A stretch of DNA of 64,000 nt from Leptasterias polaris. Taxonomy: Eukaryota > Echinodermata > Asteroidea > Forcipulatida > Asteriidae. Positions 48,871 to 59,763 of this stretch are shown piece after piece. Where the stretch lies: the NCBI GenBank assembly GCA_037783415.1, contig JAZGTN010000073.1, forward strand, positions 5,890,001-5,954,000. The letters are read 5' to 3'. The translations under genes and the position numbers were made by a program. The notes beneath the pieces were generated by a model. The model searched no databases. It was not told the origin of the DNA and saw only the letters and a list, made by a program, of their open reading frames with translations. The stretch's first letter is position 1; each line of letters starts with the position of its first letter.

Positions 48871-49245
48871 TTAAAGGCACTGAACATGTTTGGTAATTAT
48901 CAAATACCAGTATTGTCACTCGGTGTATCCCAACATATGCATAAAATAACAAACCTGTGAAAATTTGGGCTGAATTGGTCATCGAAGTTGCAAGAAAATA
49001 AAGAAAAAACACCCTTGTTGCACAATTTTGTGTGCTTTCAGATGCTAATAAAAGGCTTCATGCATGAAGTCTTTTATTATCTTAGTGAGAAGTTACCTCT
49101 TTCTCAAAAACTACGTTACTAATTCAGAGGGAGTGGTTTCTCACAATGTTTTATACTATCAACAGCTCTCCGTTGCTGGTTACCAAGTAAGTTTTTATGC
49201 TAATATATATTTTGAGTAATTACCAAACGTGTTCAGTGCCTTTAA
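48871..49245. mobile_element. TTAA-flanked MITE, 375 bp
   Basis: The ends TTAAAGGCACTGAACATG and its inverse CGTGTTCAGTGCCTTTAA extend to near-perfect 29-base inverted repeats. The 34 bases to the left (AATAACAAACCTGTGAAA onward) are an internal piece of the same family, so this copy may have inserted in an older one. Confidence 0.85.
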
Positions 49246-49950
49246 TCGATCTGTTTTGTGAGTGAAAAGGGTACCAAAATAGGTCTATTGATAAATAATG
49301 GTGACAACTTTTATAATATATAAACCATTCCCTCCATTCCTGATACAATTACGCTCTCTTAATTATCAGCGCTGTCTTTATTGGTAGGGTCATGCTTTGG
49401 TAATGACCACGAAAAAAGCAGCGACAGCCTATATAGTAACCAATTATATTCGTGCATGTTTTTACAACGGTGAAAAGTTATGAATGATGAATAAAACAAA
49501 CTCTATGGAATGACTTCTTTACATGAGAAACAAAGTATAAATTTACACTGGCCATAACGACAATACGTATTTTCATTATTGTTGACTATTATTCAACTAT
49601 CTGCCGATCCAAAGTTCACCAGCAGTATGTTGTGAAGCATGTAGCCCTATACTCAACACACTCATTATAAAGTCACCGTGGGTAGAATGTCTCATCACGA
49701 AAACCACCAAAATAAATTCCCAGAGATGAAAAAGGTCACGTTTGCCGGGCTGGTACCATTCACTTCGGCAATCTCATCCGCAACCAGCGTGCCGTCATTC
49801 GGTACATCGTGGAGGAGAATTGGGCCAGGGCCGAGCAGTTCTGCAGGAAGTTCAGTTCGATGTGGTGAATAAGCAGGGTCAACTCGTCACTGCATGCAGC
49901 AGAAACTAACAAGGTCTACCAAGATGAAAGGTCTGTGTTTGTGCTGATTC

Positions 49951-50083
49951 CTGGGACTTTTCCCCAAACCTCGTCTTGGGCTACGGCTGCACTGTTGGAG
50001 CTGCGTACATTCTGCACGTTGTTTCATTTCTACATTAAACGGAGCAGGGAGACGGAGCTTGAGTCGAGGTTTGGGGGAAAAGT
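49951..50083. repeat. Inverted-repeat element
   Basis: GGGACTTTTCCCCAAACCTC at the left and GAGGTTTGGGGGAAAAGTCC at the right are inverted copies around about 85 bases. MITE-like, no coding content. Confidence 0.75.
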
Positions 50084-50156
50084 CCCTGATGGGTGTAAAA
50101 ATGCCCACACCCTTACTATTCCCTTTGGTTAGAACATGCAACAATTAGGCTCAACA

Positions 50157-50181
50157 CCCCCCCCCCCCCCCCCCCCCCCCC
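50157..50181. repeat. Poly(C) tract, 25 bases
   Basis: Uninterrupted C run. Another of 22 C lies at 51721-51742, close to the 3' end of the coiled-coil gene. Confidence 0.85.
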
Positions 50182-51427
50182 GCATACACACACAAAATGA
50201 GATCCCACAAAAATGCACAAATTAATGGTTTGAATCATAATAGCCTCAGCTTCTAATGATGTCTTTTCCCCCGCCCCCACCCCCACCCCCCTCCTCTCCT
50301 TAAAAAGTTCTGGTTACGCGTCACTGCCCAGATCTTTTTATAGTGCATGCTCAGGCCAGAATGAATGAAAAAACGTCATGGTTCACTCAGTTTTAAAAAA
50401 AGGATGGTGGGTGGCAGTAACTAAACATCAGGCCAACAAACCATGTATTTTTTGTTGGCTCTGTGTACCACTGGTGCAACTTAAATTCATACTGTAGATT
50501 GGACACGTGCATGATCGCCATATTGGACCAGATTACTCAACCCCCTCTCCATAAAATTGTCTGGTTACGCGTCAGATTTCCTTCCTGCAATTGTTGCTAA
50601 AGACCAATACTATGTATAAAAAAAAATCTGAAAAAACGTGTTGTATACTCGTATGAAAATGGTTTCCTAACGGGAAGTGCTTCTCACCAGGTAAGTTTTT
50701 AAGGTCGTTATATTTTAGAGTATACTCACAAATCTCTATTCATATTTCCACTTGACTTCACTTGTATTCATGAATGTGTGTTGTGTTTTCATTTCGCCTT
50801 CCAGATAGACTCTGCTAGGGTCTAAACGTCCAGGCCACTACCTAAAGTATTCAACCCATTAAAGGTGGTGAAGTTTTGGTTAGTACTCCAAAAAGGATGA
50901 GTCTTTTAGTGCTGCGTAACATTGTGGCCCTTCTTGGATTCCCGGGCTGTAGAGACTAATTAGATTACTTTAGTGGGGGGCATCCTTAGTTATGATTTTC
51001 CAGGAATACAAATTAATATTAATGATAACTCACCCCATGTCTTCTTCACTCAGGGTATGAGTTTTCTTCTTTTTTTTGAGGTGGTGTATGTACCCCACCT
51101 GTTTTGTAAAAAGAAACTAAAGCTTTAATTGGTCCGAAGCACTCCAATGAACAAAATGGTGGAATCCTAAAATGTTCCCCTGTTTCAAGAAATACTTGAA
51201 CATGTGTCTCTCCCGGGGGCCAGGTAACAGAAAGGAATATGTTCATTTCACAAATAAATGTGATCAACAATTCAAGTTAAATAAAGCACGACCGTGTTTT
51301 AAAATGTGGCATCAAAATTAAGCATAATGCAACAAGATTTGCAGTGGTTGTTGCATCACTCTTTTTCTGACAAGTTACCAAACCAGTGTTCCTTATTGTG
51401 GAGGCAGTGTGTCGTCTTTGATGCAGT

Positions 51428-51720
51428 AACAGTAGAACGGTGAGTTGGGAGGGCGCCACCATGCGGCAGAGTCTGGTTATGCCATTCTCTTGCTCGCCTC
51501 GCTCGAGCTCGGCGCGCTCTCGTGGCTCTATTGTACTAATGATTTCATTTATTTTCTCTTAATTTCCTCTCTACTTGTTAATTGTTTACTGTCAAATTTG
51601 ATGCCATTATCTCGCCTCCGTCGCTGGTCGGTTGCCTTCCGACCTCCAATTACAGAGAATAAAGAGTCAATCCGAATCCACTGATTTCGAGGTTTCAATT
51701 ATTTTATAGCCTCGTTATCA
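51428..51720 (+). repeat. Possible solo LTR or retroelement remnant
   Basis: A block of different composition, with GGGAGGGCGCCACCATGCGG near the start and GAGAATAAAGAGTCAATCCG near the end, resembles the layout of retrotransposon LTRs (poly(A) signal near the 3' side). No target duplication or second LTR was found, so this is tentative. Confidence 0.25.
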
Positions 51721-51802
51721 CCCCCCCCCCCCCCCCCCCCCCTCCACACACTAAACACATCAATTAAACAAGTGAGCCTATGGTGATTATCTGATCTGTC
51801 TA

Positions 51803-54800
51803 TCAAAAACTTTTATCCTGACCCTGATGCTTGAGCAGCTCCCTTTGTTCTCGGGTCTTTTCTTCGATTTGGTCTTCTAGTACCTGAGTTCAGAAACAAA
51901 ATTTGTTATTTGTCTTTTTGCCTTAAAAATAAAAGGTATGGTGTTGGGTGGTCTGGCCACTCTGCCTTAAAGCTACATCCCAAAACTAACAAGCTTGTTA
52001 TGCAAAACACTTCTGTTTTTAACATTTTTCCTTTAATAATCAAGAAAAGGGGGTTATTACATCATCGTTTAGAGACGTTTAGTCTCTATAGTTTTCAGTA
52101 AACACAACATACAAATTGGCAAAGGAAAATTGTATCAAATAAGGTGGCCTCTGTTGGTGAAAACGGCTCATGCTATCTACCACTCATGTTATGCTTACAT
52201 CTATTTCAAATGCATCATTTCAAAACAGGCAACAGTAGTGATTTCTTGAGTTTCAAATGCTATTTCTTTTATTTTGAATAATTAAAAAAATACTTTGTGT
52301 TCCCTGAAGGATCAAAGTCTAACTCAATTAATAAAATCTGTTATAACTACTAACTCTGGAAGCCTGTCTGTTGGCCGTACTTACCCTGACACGGTTTTTG
52401 TATCTTTCAGTGATTTCCTCACTGGATTCGCTCTCCTTGAGTTTTTGTTTTTTGTTTGCCAACTGCGGAGCAAAGATGAAGATGGAAGATTATAAACAAG
52501 ATCTCAACAACAATTGTTTATCTGATACATGTATTAACCCCCCCCCCCTAATCTCAGTCAATGTATGCCTAAATGACTTGATTCAACACTGAACATGTTT
52601 ATCACACTCGCCTTAGCTCAACTCAAGATGTGCAACTTAATTCACTGTACATGACAAAAGTGTGTCCTTTTGGAAGACAAACATTGTACCCAGTTCAGAC
52701 ATGCACTCTAGAGTCGCAACGAACCAAATTATTAAAGTGAGTACATGCAAACTTCAACGCCTGAAACAGTTTGGAGCAACTGGTCTGGACGTGCTTGAAG
52801 TCAAAAGATCGACTGTTGCAATCGTTCAGAATGACTGCTGAGCATCTTGGTTTCAGATGTAGATATTGACATGAGCCGAACCTAATGTCTTTAACCAACA
52901 TTTATTTGGGTCTACCTATAGAGTTGCTTCTAATCTTTTTGGTTCGGCGCGGCTCTGGAGCGCCTTTCTGACCCATTCAAGTGATATACACCTAGTTTCT
53001 AACTTTTCAGTGTAATATTCTTTTTAGTGTGGACTTTTTAAAATTGTACATGAATCCAGCTTCTAGTGGTATGAAATCTTATTTCAACACTGCTATACAG
53101 AAAGCATTTTTACAAGACTGAAATCTTACCTCCTCCTCGAGGTGTTTGACTCTATCCAGTCTTTTTTGGTCGTATATGACCTCAGCATATGCTCTCTTCA
53201 ATCGTTCAATCTCCTACATAAAAAAGAAAATTCTGATTACTAGTTAAAATAGTAACATTTTCAAGTCAATTGAAGAACAAAATCACATTAACCAAAACTG
53301 CCTCAGAGTTAGTGACTGAGTGATCATCTTATGTATGAAGGGGCGTCTTTGGATTTTGTCTCACCTGAACCCAACTTGGGTTGAGTACCAATCCTTTATG
53401 AATAGTTTATTTAGCTCATTATTTGACTTTGGTGATAGGGATGCACCTGTAGATTATTTATCTGAGATTCATGATCCATGTGACCCCTAATGTGGTCACA
53501 CAGTGACCGCGAAAATCATCAAAAGTCACTTCTAGTTGAATAAAGGGCCTACTTTGGGGGCAATTAACTTAGAAATTAGATGAGATATTTATTACTATAA
53601 AGGCCGGAATATGAATGTGGGCCAAAAGTAAGTTGGTATACAAACTTTCAGCCCTATAGCTGGTACCGTTTTAAAATTATCGCCTCTTTAAGTTGGAAAA
53701 AACACGTTTTCACGATGCGGGGGCGGAGCTCCTAAAAGGGGAGGTTTGGGCAAATTTCATGAGGCCCTATCTCAATCGATATGGAGTATGAAACTAAATT
53801 TTCTTTTGTATTCATTTTAGCCATAAAGCGGAAAAGTTTGGTAAAGTTTCATGAAGATCTGAAAGGGTCACCTGGGTACCTCTGGTTGATTTGACATGGA
53901 ATGACCCAACAAGGATATCATCGAGGAATGCCACTGCATGGGGAATGTCAGCTAACAAACTTGCAATGGTCCGTTGAAAAATGGTGTTTGCAGCTGAAAT
54001 TCCAAACGGCATTCTCGTATACTGGAAAAATCCACGGTGAGTGTTGATTGTCAAAAGTTCACGCGATGGTTCATCAAGCACAAGTTGCAAGGATAAGCAT
54101 GACTGAGATCGAGCTTGCTAAATGTCTGACCACAAGACATTGCAGTGAACAATCATCCACTCGAGGAAGAGGGTATGGGGCAACATTTGCAGCCTGATTT
54201 ACGGTATTCTTGATTGGCGACGTTCATTTTGTTTAACGTGGTGCTATATCGCAACAAGAATTACTGTCCGCAACACGAATTACTGGAGAAGAGATATCTG
54301 TATCACACGAACATCTGGATCAAAACGAGGTGTTTCGATCCAGATTTATAGACTTGCCCAGTCCTTCTGAGTCAGCCTCCAAAACAGTCAACGTAGCGCC
54401 ATATTGGTGGATAGTACAAAAAACAGCGTCGCCAATCAAGACTAGATTTACTGTGGCCTTGTAATCTCCACAGATTTTTATTTGCCTATTTTTATTAATC
54501 ACTGGAACAATGGGTGCTGCCCAACGCGAGAATGTTACTGGTTCAATGACGCCCCCTTTTTGGAGCCTATTGAGTTCATCTTTGAGAAGGGCACGGTTCT
54601 CGCCTTACAGAACCTGGGCTTTGCATCTGACTTGATATTTACTTGTACATGTATAGAGATATAAACAAATAAACAGATTATTTTTGTAATGTACACTTGA
54701 TTGCTGCCTAGTTTTCAAAATGCCATTCGACACAAACAAAAAAACACACGAAAGCCAGAAGCCACGACACCACAAAGAAACTTGACCTACTTGTTGATTT

Positions 54801-57375
54801 TCCAAAAATTCTTCTTCTGCCCTAATTTTTCTCTGACGGCCTTTTCTCGCAGCCAGCCTTTTCTCTATCTCCATTTCCTCCAGTTTTCTTTCATATTTTT
54901 GTTCAGCAGCTCTAGGTGAAATAACACATTCGGAAACCTCTTTCAACATATAGGGGCCTATAGAAGCTAAAACATATTTTAAATGACTTCATGAGGTACA
55001 ACTAAGAATATTGTTCAAAAATAGTTATAAAACCTATACTTTGATGGTACTAGCCCAAGTAAAATACAATCTAGCTGAATTGAATTACAAGCTCTTTTAA
55101 AAATTAAGTTTTTTTATTTTAAAAACCAGTGTGACTTCAGTTTTGATACTGTTTGTTTGGTTTCATTGTTTTCATGTGGATGTCATCCCCAATGCAAATT
55201 TAACAAATATTACAAATCTCTGCATGTGCCTGCTGCTAAAGTAAAAGATTCAATCTACCTCTAGCTATTGGGCAATCCCAGAGGTCTAGTGGCAAGACAA
55301 CTTCTCTAGAAAGGTCAATGTCGTGGGTTTGAATCCAATTGTGCATGTGGAATGTTTTTACAGTACTCAAGAAAGTACAGAGTATAGTGCTTTAACACTT
55401 CTCTGTGTATGGGTAGAACAATGAATAACATTCTTTATCCCCCGATGCAAATTCACCATCTATTAATATACAATTGAAGTGTTTCCTTACTTCAGATCGG
55501 CTTCATGTCTTAACAATGTTGACGCTGCCGTACAAGCTTTGTCTTTCTCAATTATGTTACGGTATCTTTCGTTGGCCTCTGTGGCTGCTTGTTTAAAGTG
55601 GTCTCTCTCCCTTTCTAGGGCATCCAGCCGTTTTCTGAAAGAATGGAAAAGTTACAACTATGTGAATTTTATGTCCAACTTGACATAATAAGATGACAGG
55701 TGTTGTACATCAACTTTGGTTTGGTATCACATTATGCAACTGAACTGCGGGGTTTTTATGCACATAATTATTATCTATAGTTTTTAATCACATTCAGGGG
55801 TGAGAGTCATTGCTGCCAAAACGGTCTGAAATTTCTTATCCAATTTTTAGAAGGTATGTTAAAATGTTATTTCCACCTTTTGGATACTAAGAAGAAAATA
55901 ACATAATTTCTTTCCACTAGACAGGACATAAACAGTCTGCATTGAGATTCAAAGTCCCTCCACAATAATACAGCAATCCAAAATACGGGAGGAGACTTAC
56001 TTGAGCCGTTTTAGTTCTGACATGTTGTCAAGGCAGCCTGGTGCACTCCATTTGTATCCCCGGTAGTCACTAGAACATTTTTTTATATTTTATTTTTATA
56101 TTATTTTTCACTCAAGTAAAAAAGAAGTCATAAATCAACTGCTTTGAGAAAAATAGTACATATTGAGCGGAGGGCCATCTAGAAACCCATAAGGCTTGTG
56201 TCGATGGCACTGTGTTAGTGCCAATGGGAAAGTGGGTGTATTAATGCAAGACTAGAAATACAAGGAATTGTTGGTTATTAATTCATTTTGTTGAATGCTT
56301 TTCGAAGAAAGCGAAAAGAAAAACAGTGAAAAGGTACATGGGATAAACATGAAGAACACTGGGCCGACGACCCCCACTCAACCATTGGCAAATACAGGGT
56401 AAAATTAGGAACAAATTGCATAAACACACACACACACACACAAAACCAGAAGGACTTACAACAAGGACGCTTGCTCCAGAGCTGCCGAATCTATAAAATG
56501 ATGAAGATCAAAATGCTACTTCTTTGCAATGAGTATAGGATCAATACTGTACTGTTGACCCGTATTTACTGGACTCCAGTCACAGTAAAACAGTTACAAT
56601 TTCTCTGTATTTCTGGTGTCTAACCACAGTTTTCTATTTTTGTTTAAATGGCTTGTCTGTGATGTATTAATGACATTATTGACAGACTTAATCCCCTCAA
56701 TCCCTCCATTATTAAGATGTGTCATCAGATTCAATATACACAATGTCTGCTTTGCCCTGTTTGGTGGGTTATCATTTGAAAACCTCAAGCCATTGAAGCC
56801 ATAGTTCCTTTCACGAACTCTAAGTCTAACTGAACCTGGATTTACCCTTCAGATAAATTAATTATTCAAGTTTACAAAAATCTAAAAAATACCTACCTTT
56901 AACAGACTCTTAAAGTGGCACTACTATAATAAAAAAATACACAGGGGTATACCAGTGTAACAACCGCTATTTAAATTGTGCATTCTTTATTAATGTAACA
57001 GAGGCAGTCAGGAGTCAGGTAGACAAGTTGCTTCAGAGCAGGGTATACAACAAATGTACAAAAAAATATATGTATAGACCCATTGCATAGCATATGACGT
57101 CATCATCTACACGCGCGTAATTTTGGGGGTCAAAACGTGCACAAAAGAATGGTACACGTGTTTACAAGCGCATTGTGCGTAAACACGCGTACCATCCTTT
57201 TGTGCACGTTTTGACCCCCAAAATTACGCGCATGTATGCACGCTGCACGTTGTGCAATGGGTCTATAGGCTAAACAAGAAGGTTAATGTTACCAATATGG
57301 AGCAGAAATAGTGTAATGTCTGTACATGTTATACATACCTTCATTGGCACTCCCGATACTGCCATGATCTTCCAT
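51803..57375 (-). CDS. Small coiled-coil protein of unknown function (8 exons)
   Basis: Exons in transcript order: 57375-57339, 56490-56460, 56069-56001, 55634-55491, 54911-54791, 53213-53130, 52462-52385 and 51883-51803 (TGA). All have GT-AG borders and matching phase, giving 214 residues. The start MEDHGSIGSANE is acidic, followed by YRGYKWSAPGCLDNMSELKR. The rest is a nearly continuous charged heptad-type helix: RLDALERERDHFKQAA, EKLEEMEIEKR-like stretches, EIERLKRAYAEVIYDQKRL and RVLEDQIEEKTREQRELL. Eight exons in phase with no stop argue that it is real. I do not recognise the family. Ciliary, centrosomal or dynein-regulatory coiled-coil proteins are possible but not supported by a motif. 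The start codon could also lie in an upstream exon. Confidence 0.75.
53800..54640 (-). mobile_element. Degenerate Ty3/gypsy-type retrotransposon fragment
   Basis: Minus strand. Near 54600-54430 the translation shows LNRLQKGGVIEPVT, WAAPIVPVI and ICGDYKATVN, the usual start of a gypsy reverse transcriptase. Near 54090-53905 are LLTINTHRGFFQYTRMPFGI and AVAFLDDILV, including the F/YxDD catalytic motif. The two parts are out of order or out of frame, with stops and an unrelated-looking stretch between, and LTRs, integrase and RNase H are not visible. It lies in the intron between the exons at 54791 and 53213 of the coiled-coil gene, in the same orientation as that gene. Confidence 0.85.
55271..55400 (+). 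repeat. tRNA-derived SINE fragment
   Basis: A weak A box (AGGTCTAGTGGCAAGAC) and the B-box-like GGGTTTGAATCC at about 55325, followed by a body with TACAGTACTCAAGAAAGTAC. It lies in an intron of the coiled-coil gene. Confidence 0.5.
57073..57267. mobile_element. 195-bp palindromic MITE with TATAGACCCATTGCA ends
   Basis: TATAGACCCATTGCA and TGCAATGGGTCTATA are the ends. Inner arms of about 50 bases around TTTTGGGGGTCAAAACGTGC and its inverse are almost perfect. It lies in intron 1 of the coiled-coil gene, in the family of 21938-22113 and 39956-40226. Confidence 0.85.
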
Positions 57376-57741
57376 TATGAGAAAATATAATTAGCTGTTG
57401 CAAACTGCTTACCAACCAAAAGGACCTGAGGTATAAATACACAAAAATAAGTTAGCGGCCTGACGTTTCGACCCTAGCAGAGTCTTTCTCGAAGGCTAAA
57501 TGACAAAACAACACACATACACAAGCATACAGGAGGTCCATTATGTGAAGTCTCTTCAATCAAAGTCAACCTGAAATTAAGTCATTCCAAAGCGTTCAAT
57601 TCATGCAACCATTCATGCAACCATTCACAACATTATTCATCCTTGATGAATCATCTGTTACACGAGGCCACTCAAGCAAGATCAGGAAATTCCATGTCAA
57701 AACGCATCTGAGACAAAATACCTTCTCAGTCCGAAGTATTA

Positions 57742-59373
57742 AAGGCACCTGGAAATAGAATTTTTTTTAATTTTAATATAAGAGTATATGTATATTAACA
57801 ATAAAACAATTTTTTGAGTAATTGTTTGTCAGTATTTATATGTTTAAAAAAAAGATAAAGTTGTTTGGGGGCGACTCCGCCCATCCCTTTTTGTGACGTC
57901 AATCGAGGAAGACTTCGCCTACTTCGTTAGCTCCTCGTCTGTGAACCAATTCAAATCCCGACTCGTGAAGCACTGGTCCGACCATCCACTGAAATACAGC
58001 CCATATCACCAATCTTACAGTTTCCAGTCAAGAGGGGTAAATAAGCGTAAGCTTTAAATCTCTACATCTAGGTAAATCCAGGTAAATCCAGGTAAAGATA
58101 AATCACAGTGGAATGAGCATCATATTAGCGACTCAGGACTACAAGGTTGCTAATCACAATTACAATTGCATACCATTATGATCAAAAAGAGCTTTAAATG
58201 AAGAAATGCATGCTTAATCCACAATAGGCCTAAAATGTTTTTATTATAAATTGATTGTTTCTTTCAAACTTGGGATCCCTATTGGCAAACGCTGTTTATG
58301 AGTGGACTACACTATTAAAGGCTAGATAGTGGGGAGGAGGGGGGGGGGGGCAAACAATGGCGAATTATTCCTGATCAGGAACAAGTTAAAGTCACCTGGA
58401 AATATATATATTTTTTTAAATATAAGAGTATATGTATATTAACAATAAAACAATTTTTTGAGTAATTGTTTGTCAGTATTTATTATGTTAAAAAAATAGA
58501 TAAAGTTGTTTGGGGGCGACTCCGCCCATCCCTTTTTGTGACGTCATCGAGGAAGACTTCGCCTCGATTGAACATCGACCCCACTCGAACTGCCTGCATT
58601 TACGTTGTATATACACGTGCAAGTAGTGAGATTGTACGTTTCGTTTGGTTATCCAAAAGGGGTTTTTTTTCTTGCATTTTTACAGCGAAAATTGCTACTG
58701 GATGCAGCAAAACGACTAAAGATGGGGTCAGCCAGCATTTTTTTCCTGCAGATTCCAAATATAGGCAGTTATGGGCATCGAAAGTTAGGCTAACGAGGGC
58801 AAAGTGGTCCGGTCCGACGTCGTTTTCAGAGCTATGCAGCGAACACTTGGATAGCCCGGGGATTTTTTCGTTGGTAGTAGTGTGCAAGGGAAGTTGCAGT
58901 GAAGCTTAGGTTACCAGCGAAATGTTTCTGGTGGAAAACAATTGCTCTATGCTCGTATTATCCGTGTTTTTGTTATGACCATGCTCGTATCTTCCGTTTT
59001 TAAGACATAGAAACGCGCATGGGACAGTTCGGGACCGGTGAAAAACCTCGTATAAACTGGCGTCTCGTATTAGTCCACTGTACACTGTCCTAGTAGGATT
59101 GCATTGGGTGGTGACGTCCAAATACGAAAACGCATCATACTGATCAGGTACCCAGACGTAATGTACGGGGCCAGACTACACATTTTCTCCTGCCTCGATT
59201 GACGTCACGAACAGCGCCACGTAAAGGGGGGGGCCTATTTTTTTATTTGTAATTAAAAGAAAAATACAATTTTTTAACCTTAGTAAATTGTTTATTCACA
59301 TTCCACTCATAAAAATGTATATATTAATGACAAAAGCTTTATTTTGAAAAAATACCACTGCCAGGTGCCTTTA
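57742..59373 (+). mobile_element. DNA transposon remnant with duplicated left end and a THAP domain
   Basis: The left end TTAAAGGCACCTGGAAAT at 57742 is inverted at the right end, CCAGGTGCCTTTAA, near 59360-59373. The left 180 bases are repeated at 58389-58565, including GTTTGGGGGCGACTCCGCCC and GTGACGTCATCGAGG. An inverted GACGTCAATCGAGG-like block lies near 59196-59210. A THAP-like reading frame sits inside (58466-58909). The layout suggests either two overlapping copies or an internal tandem duplication. Confidence 0.65.
58466..58909 (+). pseudogene. THAP-type zinc finger remnant of a transposase
   Basis: An open frame of 147 codons, of which residues about 79-130 resemble a THAP domain: GCSKTTKDGVSQHFFP, YRQLWASKVRL and FSELCSEHL. 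This matches the C-x-C ... W ... C-x2-H plan, but the first cysteine of the C2CH set is absent in this frame. Residues before and after do not look like protein, and the frame shifts near 58860. THAP domains bind DNA in P-element and related transposases and in host factors. Here it lies inside an inverted-repeat element, so a decayed transposase N-terminus is likely. Confidence 0.6.
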
Positions 59374-59763
59374 AGGATATATTTTGGAGCTTTTAATGGT
59401 GAAAGATAGGGGCCTAGTCATATCATTTCAATGTCTACAGGGTCAAAGATCTTCAGATGAATTGGGAGTATAGAGTACCATTGACGATAGCCATACCACC
59501 ACCATGTGTCTCGATCACGCCGAAAAGAAGAATTTCCAGACAAACATCCATGTCTTAGTCTATTCCTACCTCCATGGTGACACAAACAATATCAAAGGGA
59601 TGGAGCTCAAGGAATGCTAGTATGGTCGCGCTGTTTGATACGGATGCTTCACATAGCACTCAAGAGGAGTCCAGACAATTTGAGTTCAAAATCAGATCTT
59701 TGGTCAAATCAAGTGATGGAGGAACACATTGTCAAAACAGTTGAAACAAAACCTCACCTGCCT

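Larger units (their letters stand above)
46064..51802. other. Gene-free, repeat-rich spacer
   Basis: No convincing gene on either strand. It contains two TTAA-type MITEs (47303-47815, 48871-49245), an inverted-repeat element (49951-50083), homopolymer C (50157-50181, 51721-51742) and a possible LTR-like block (51428-51720). A short frame at 49735-49870 reads LIRNQRAVIRYIVEEN in one phase but then breaks, and I do not recognise it. The stretch 46064-47300 is plain AT-rich DNA. Confidence 0.55.
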
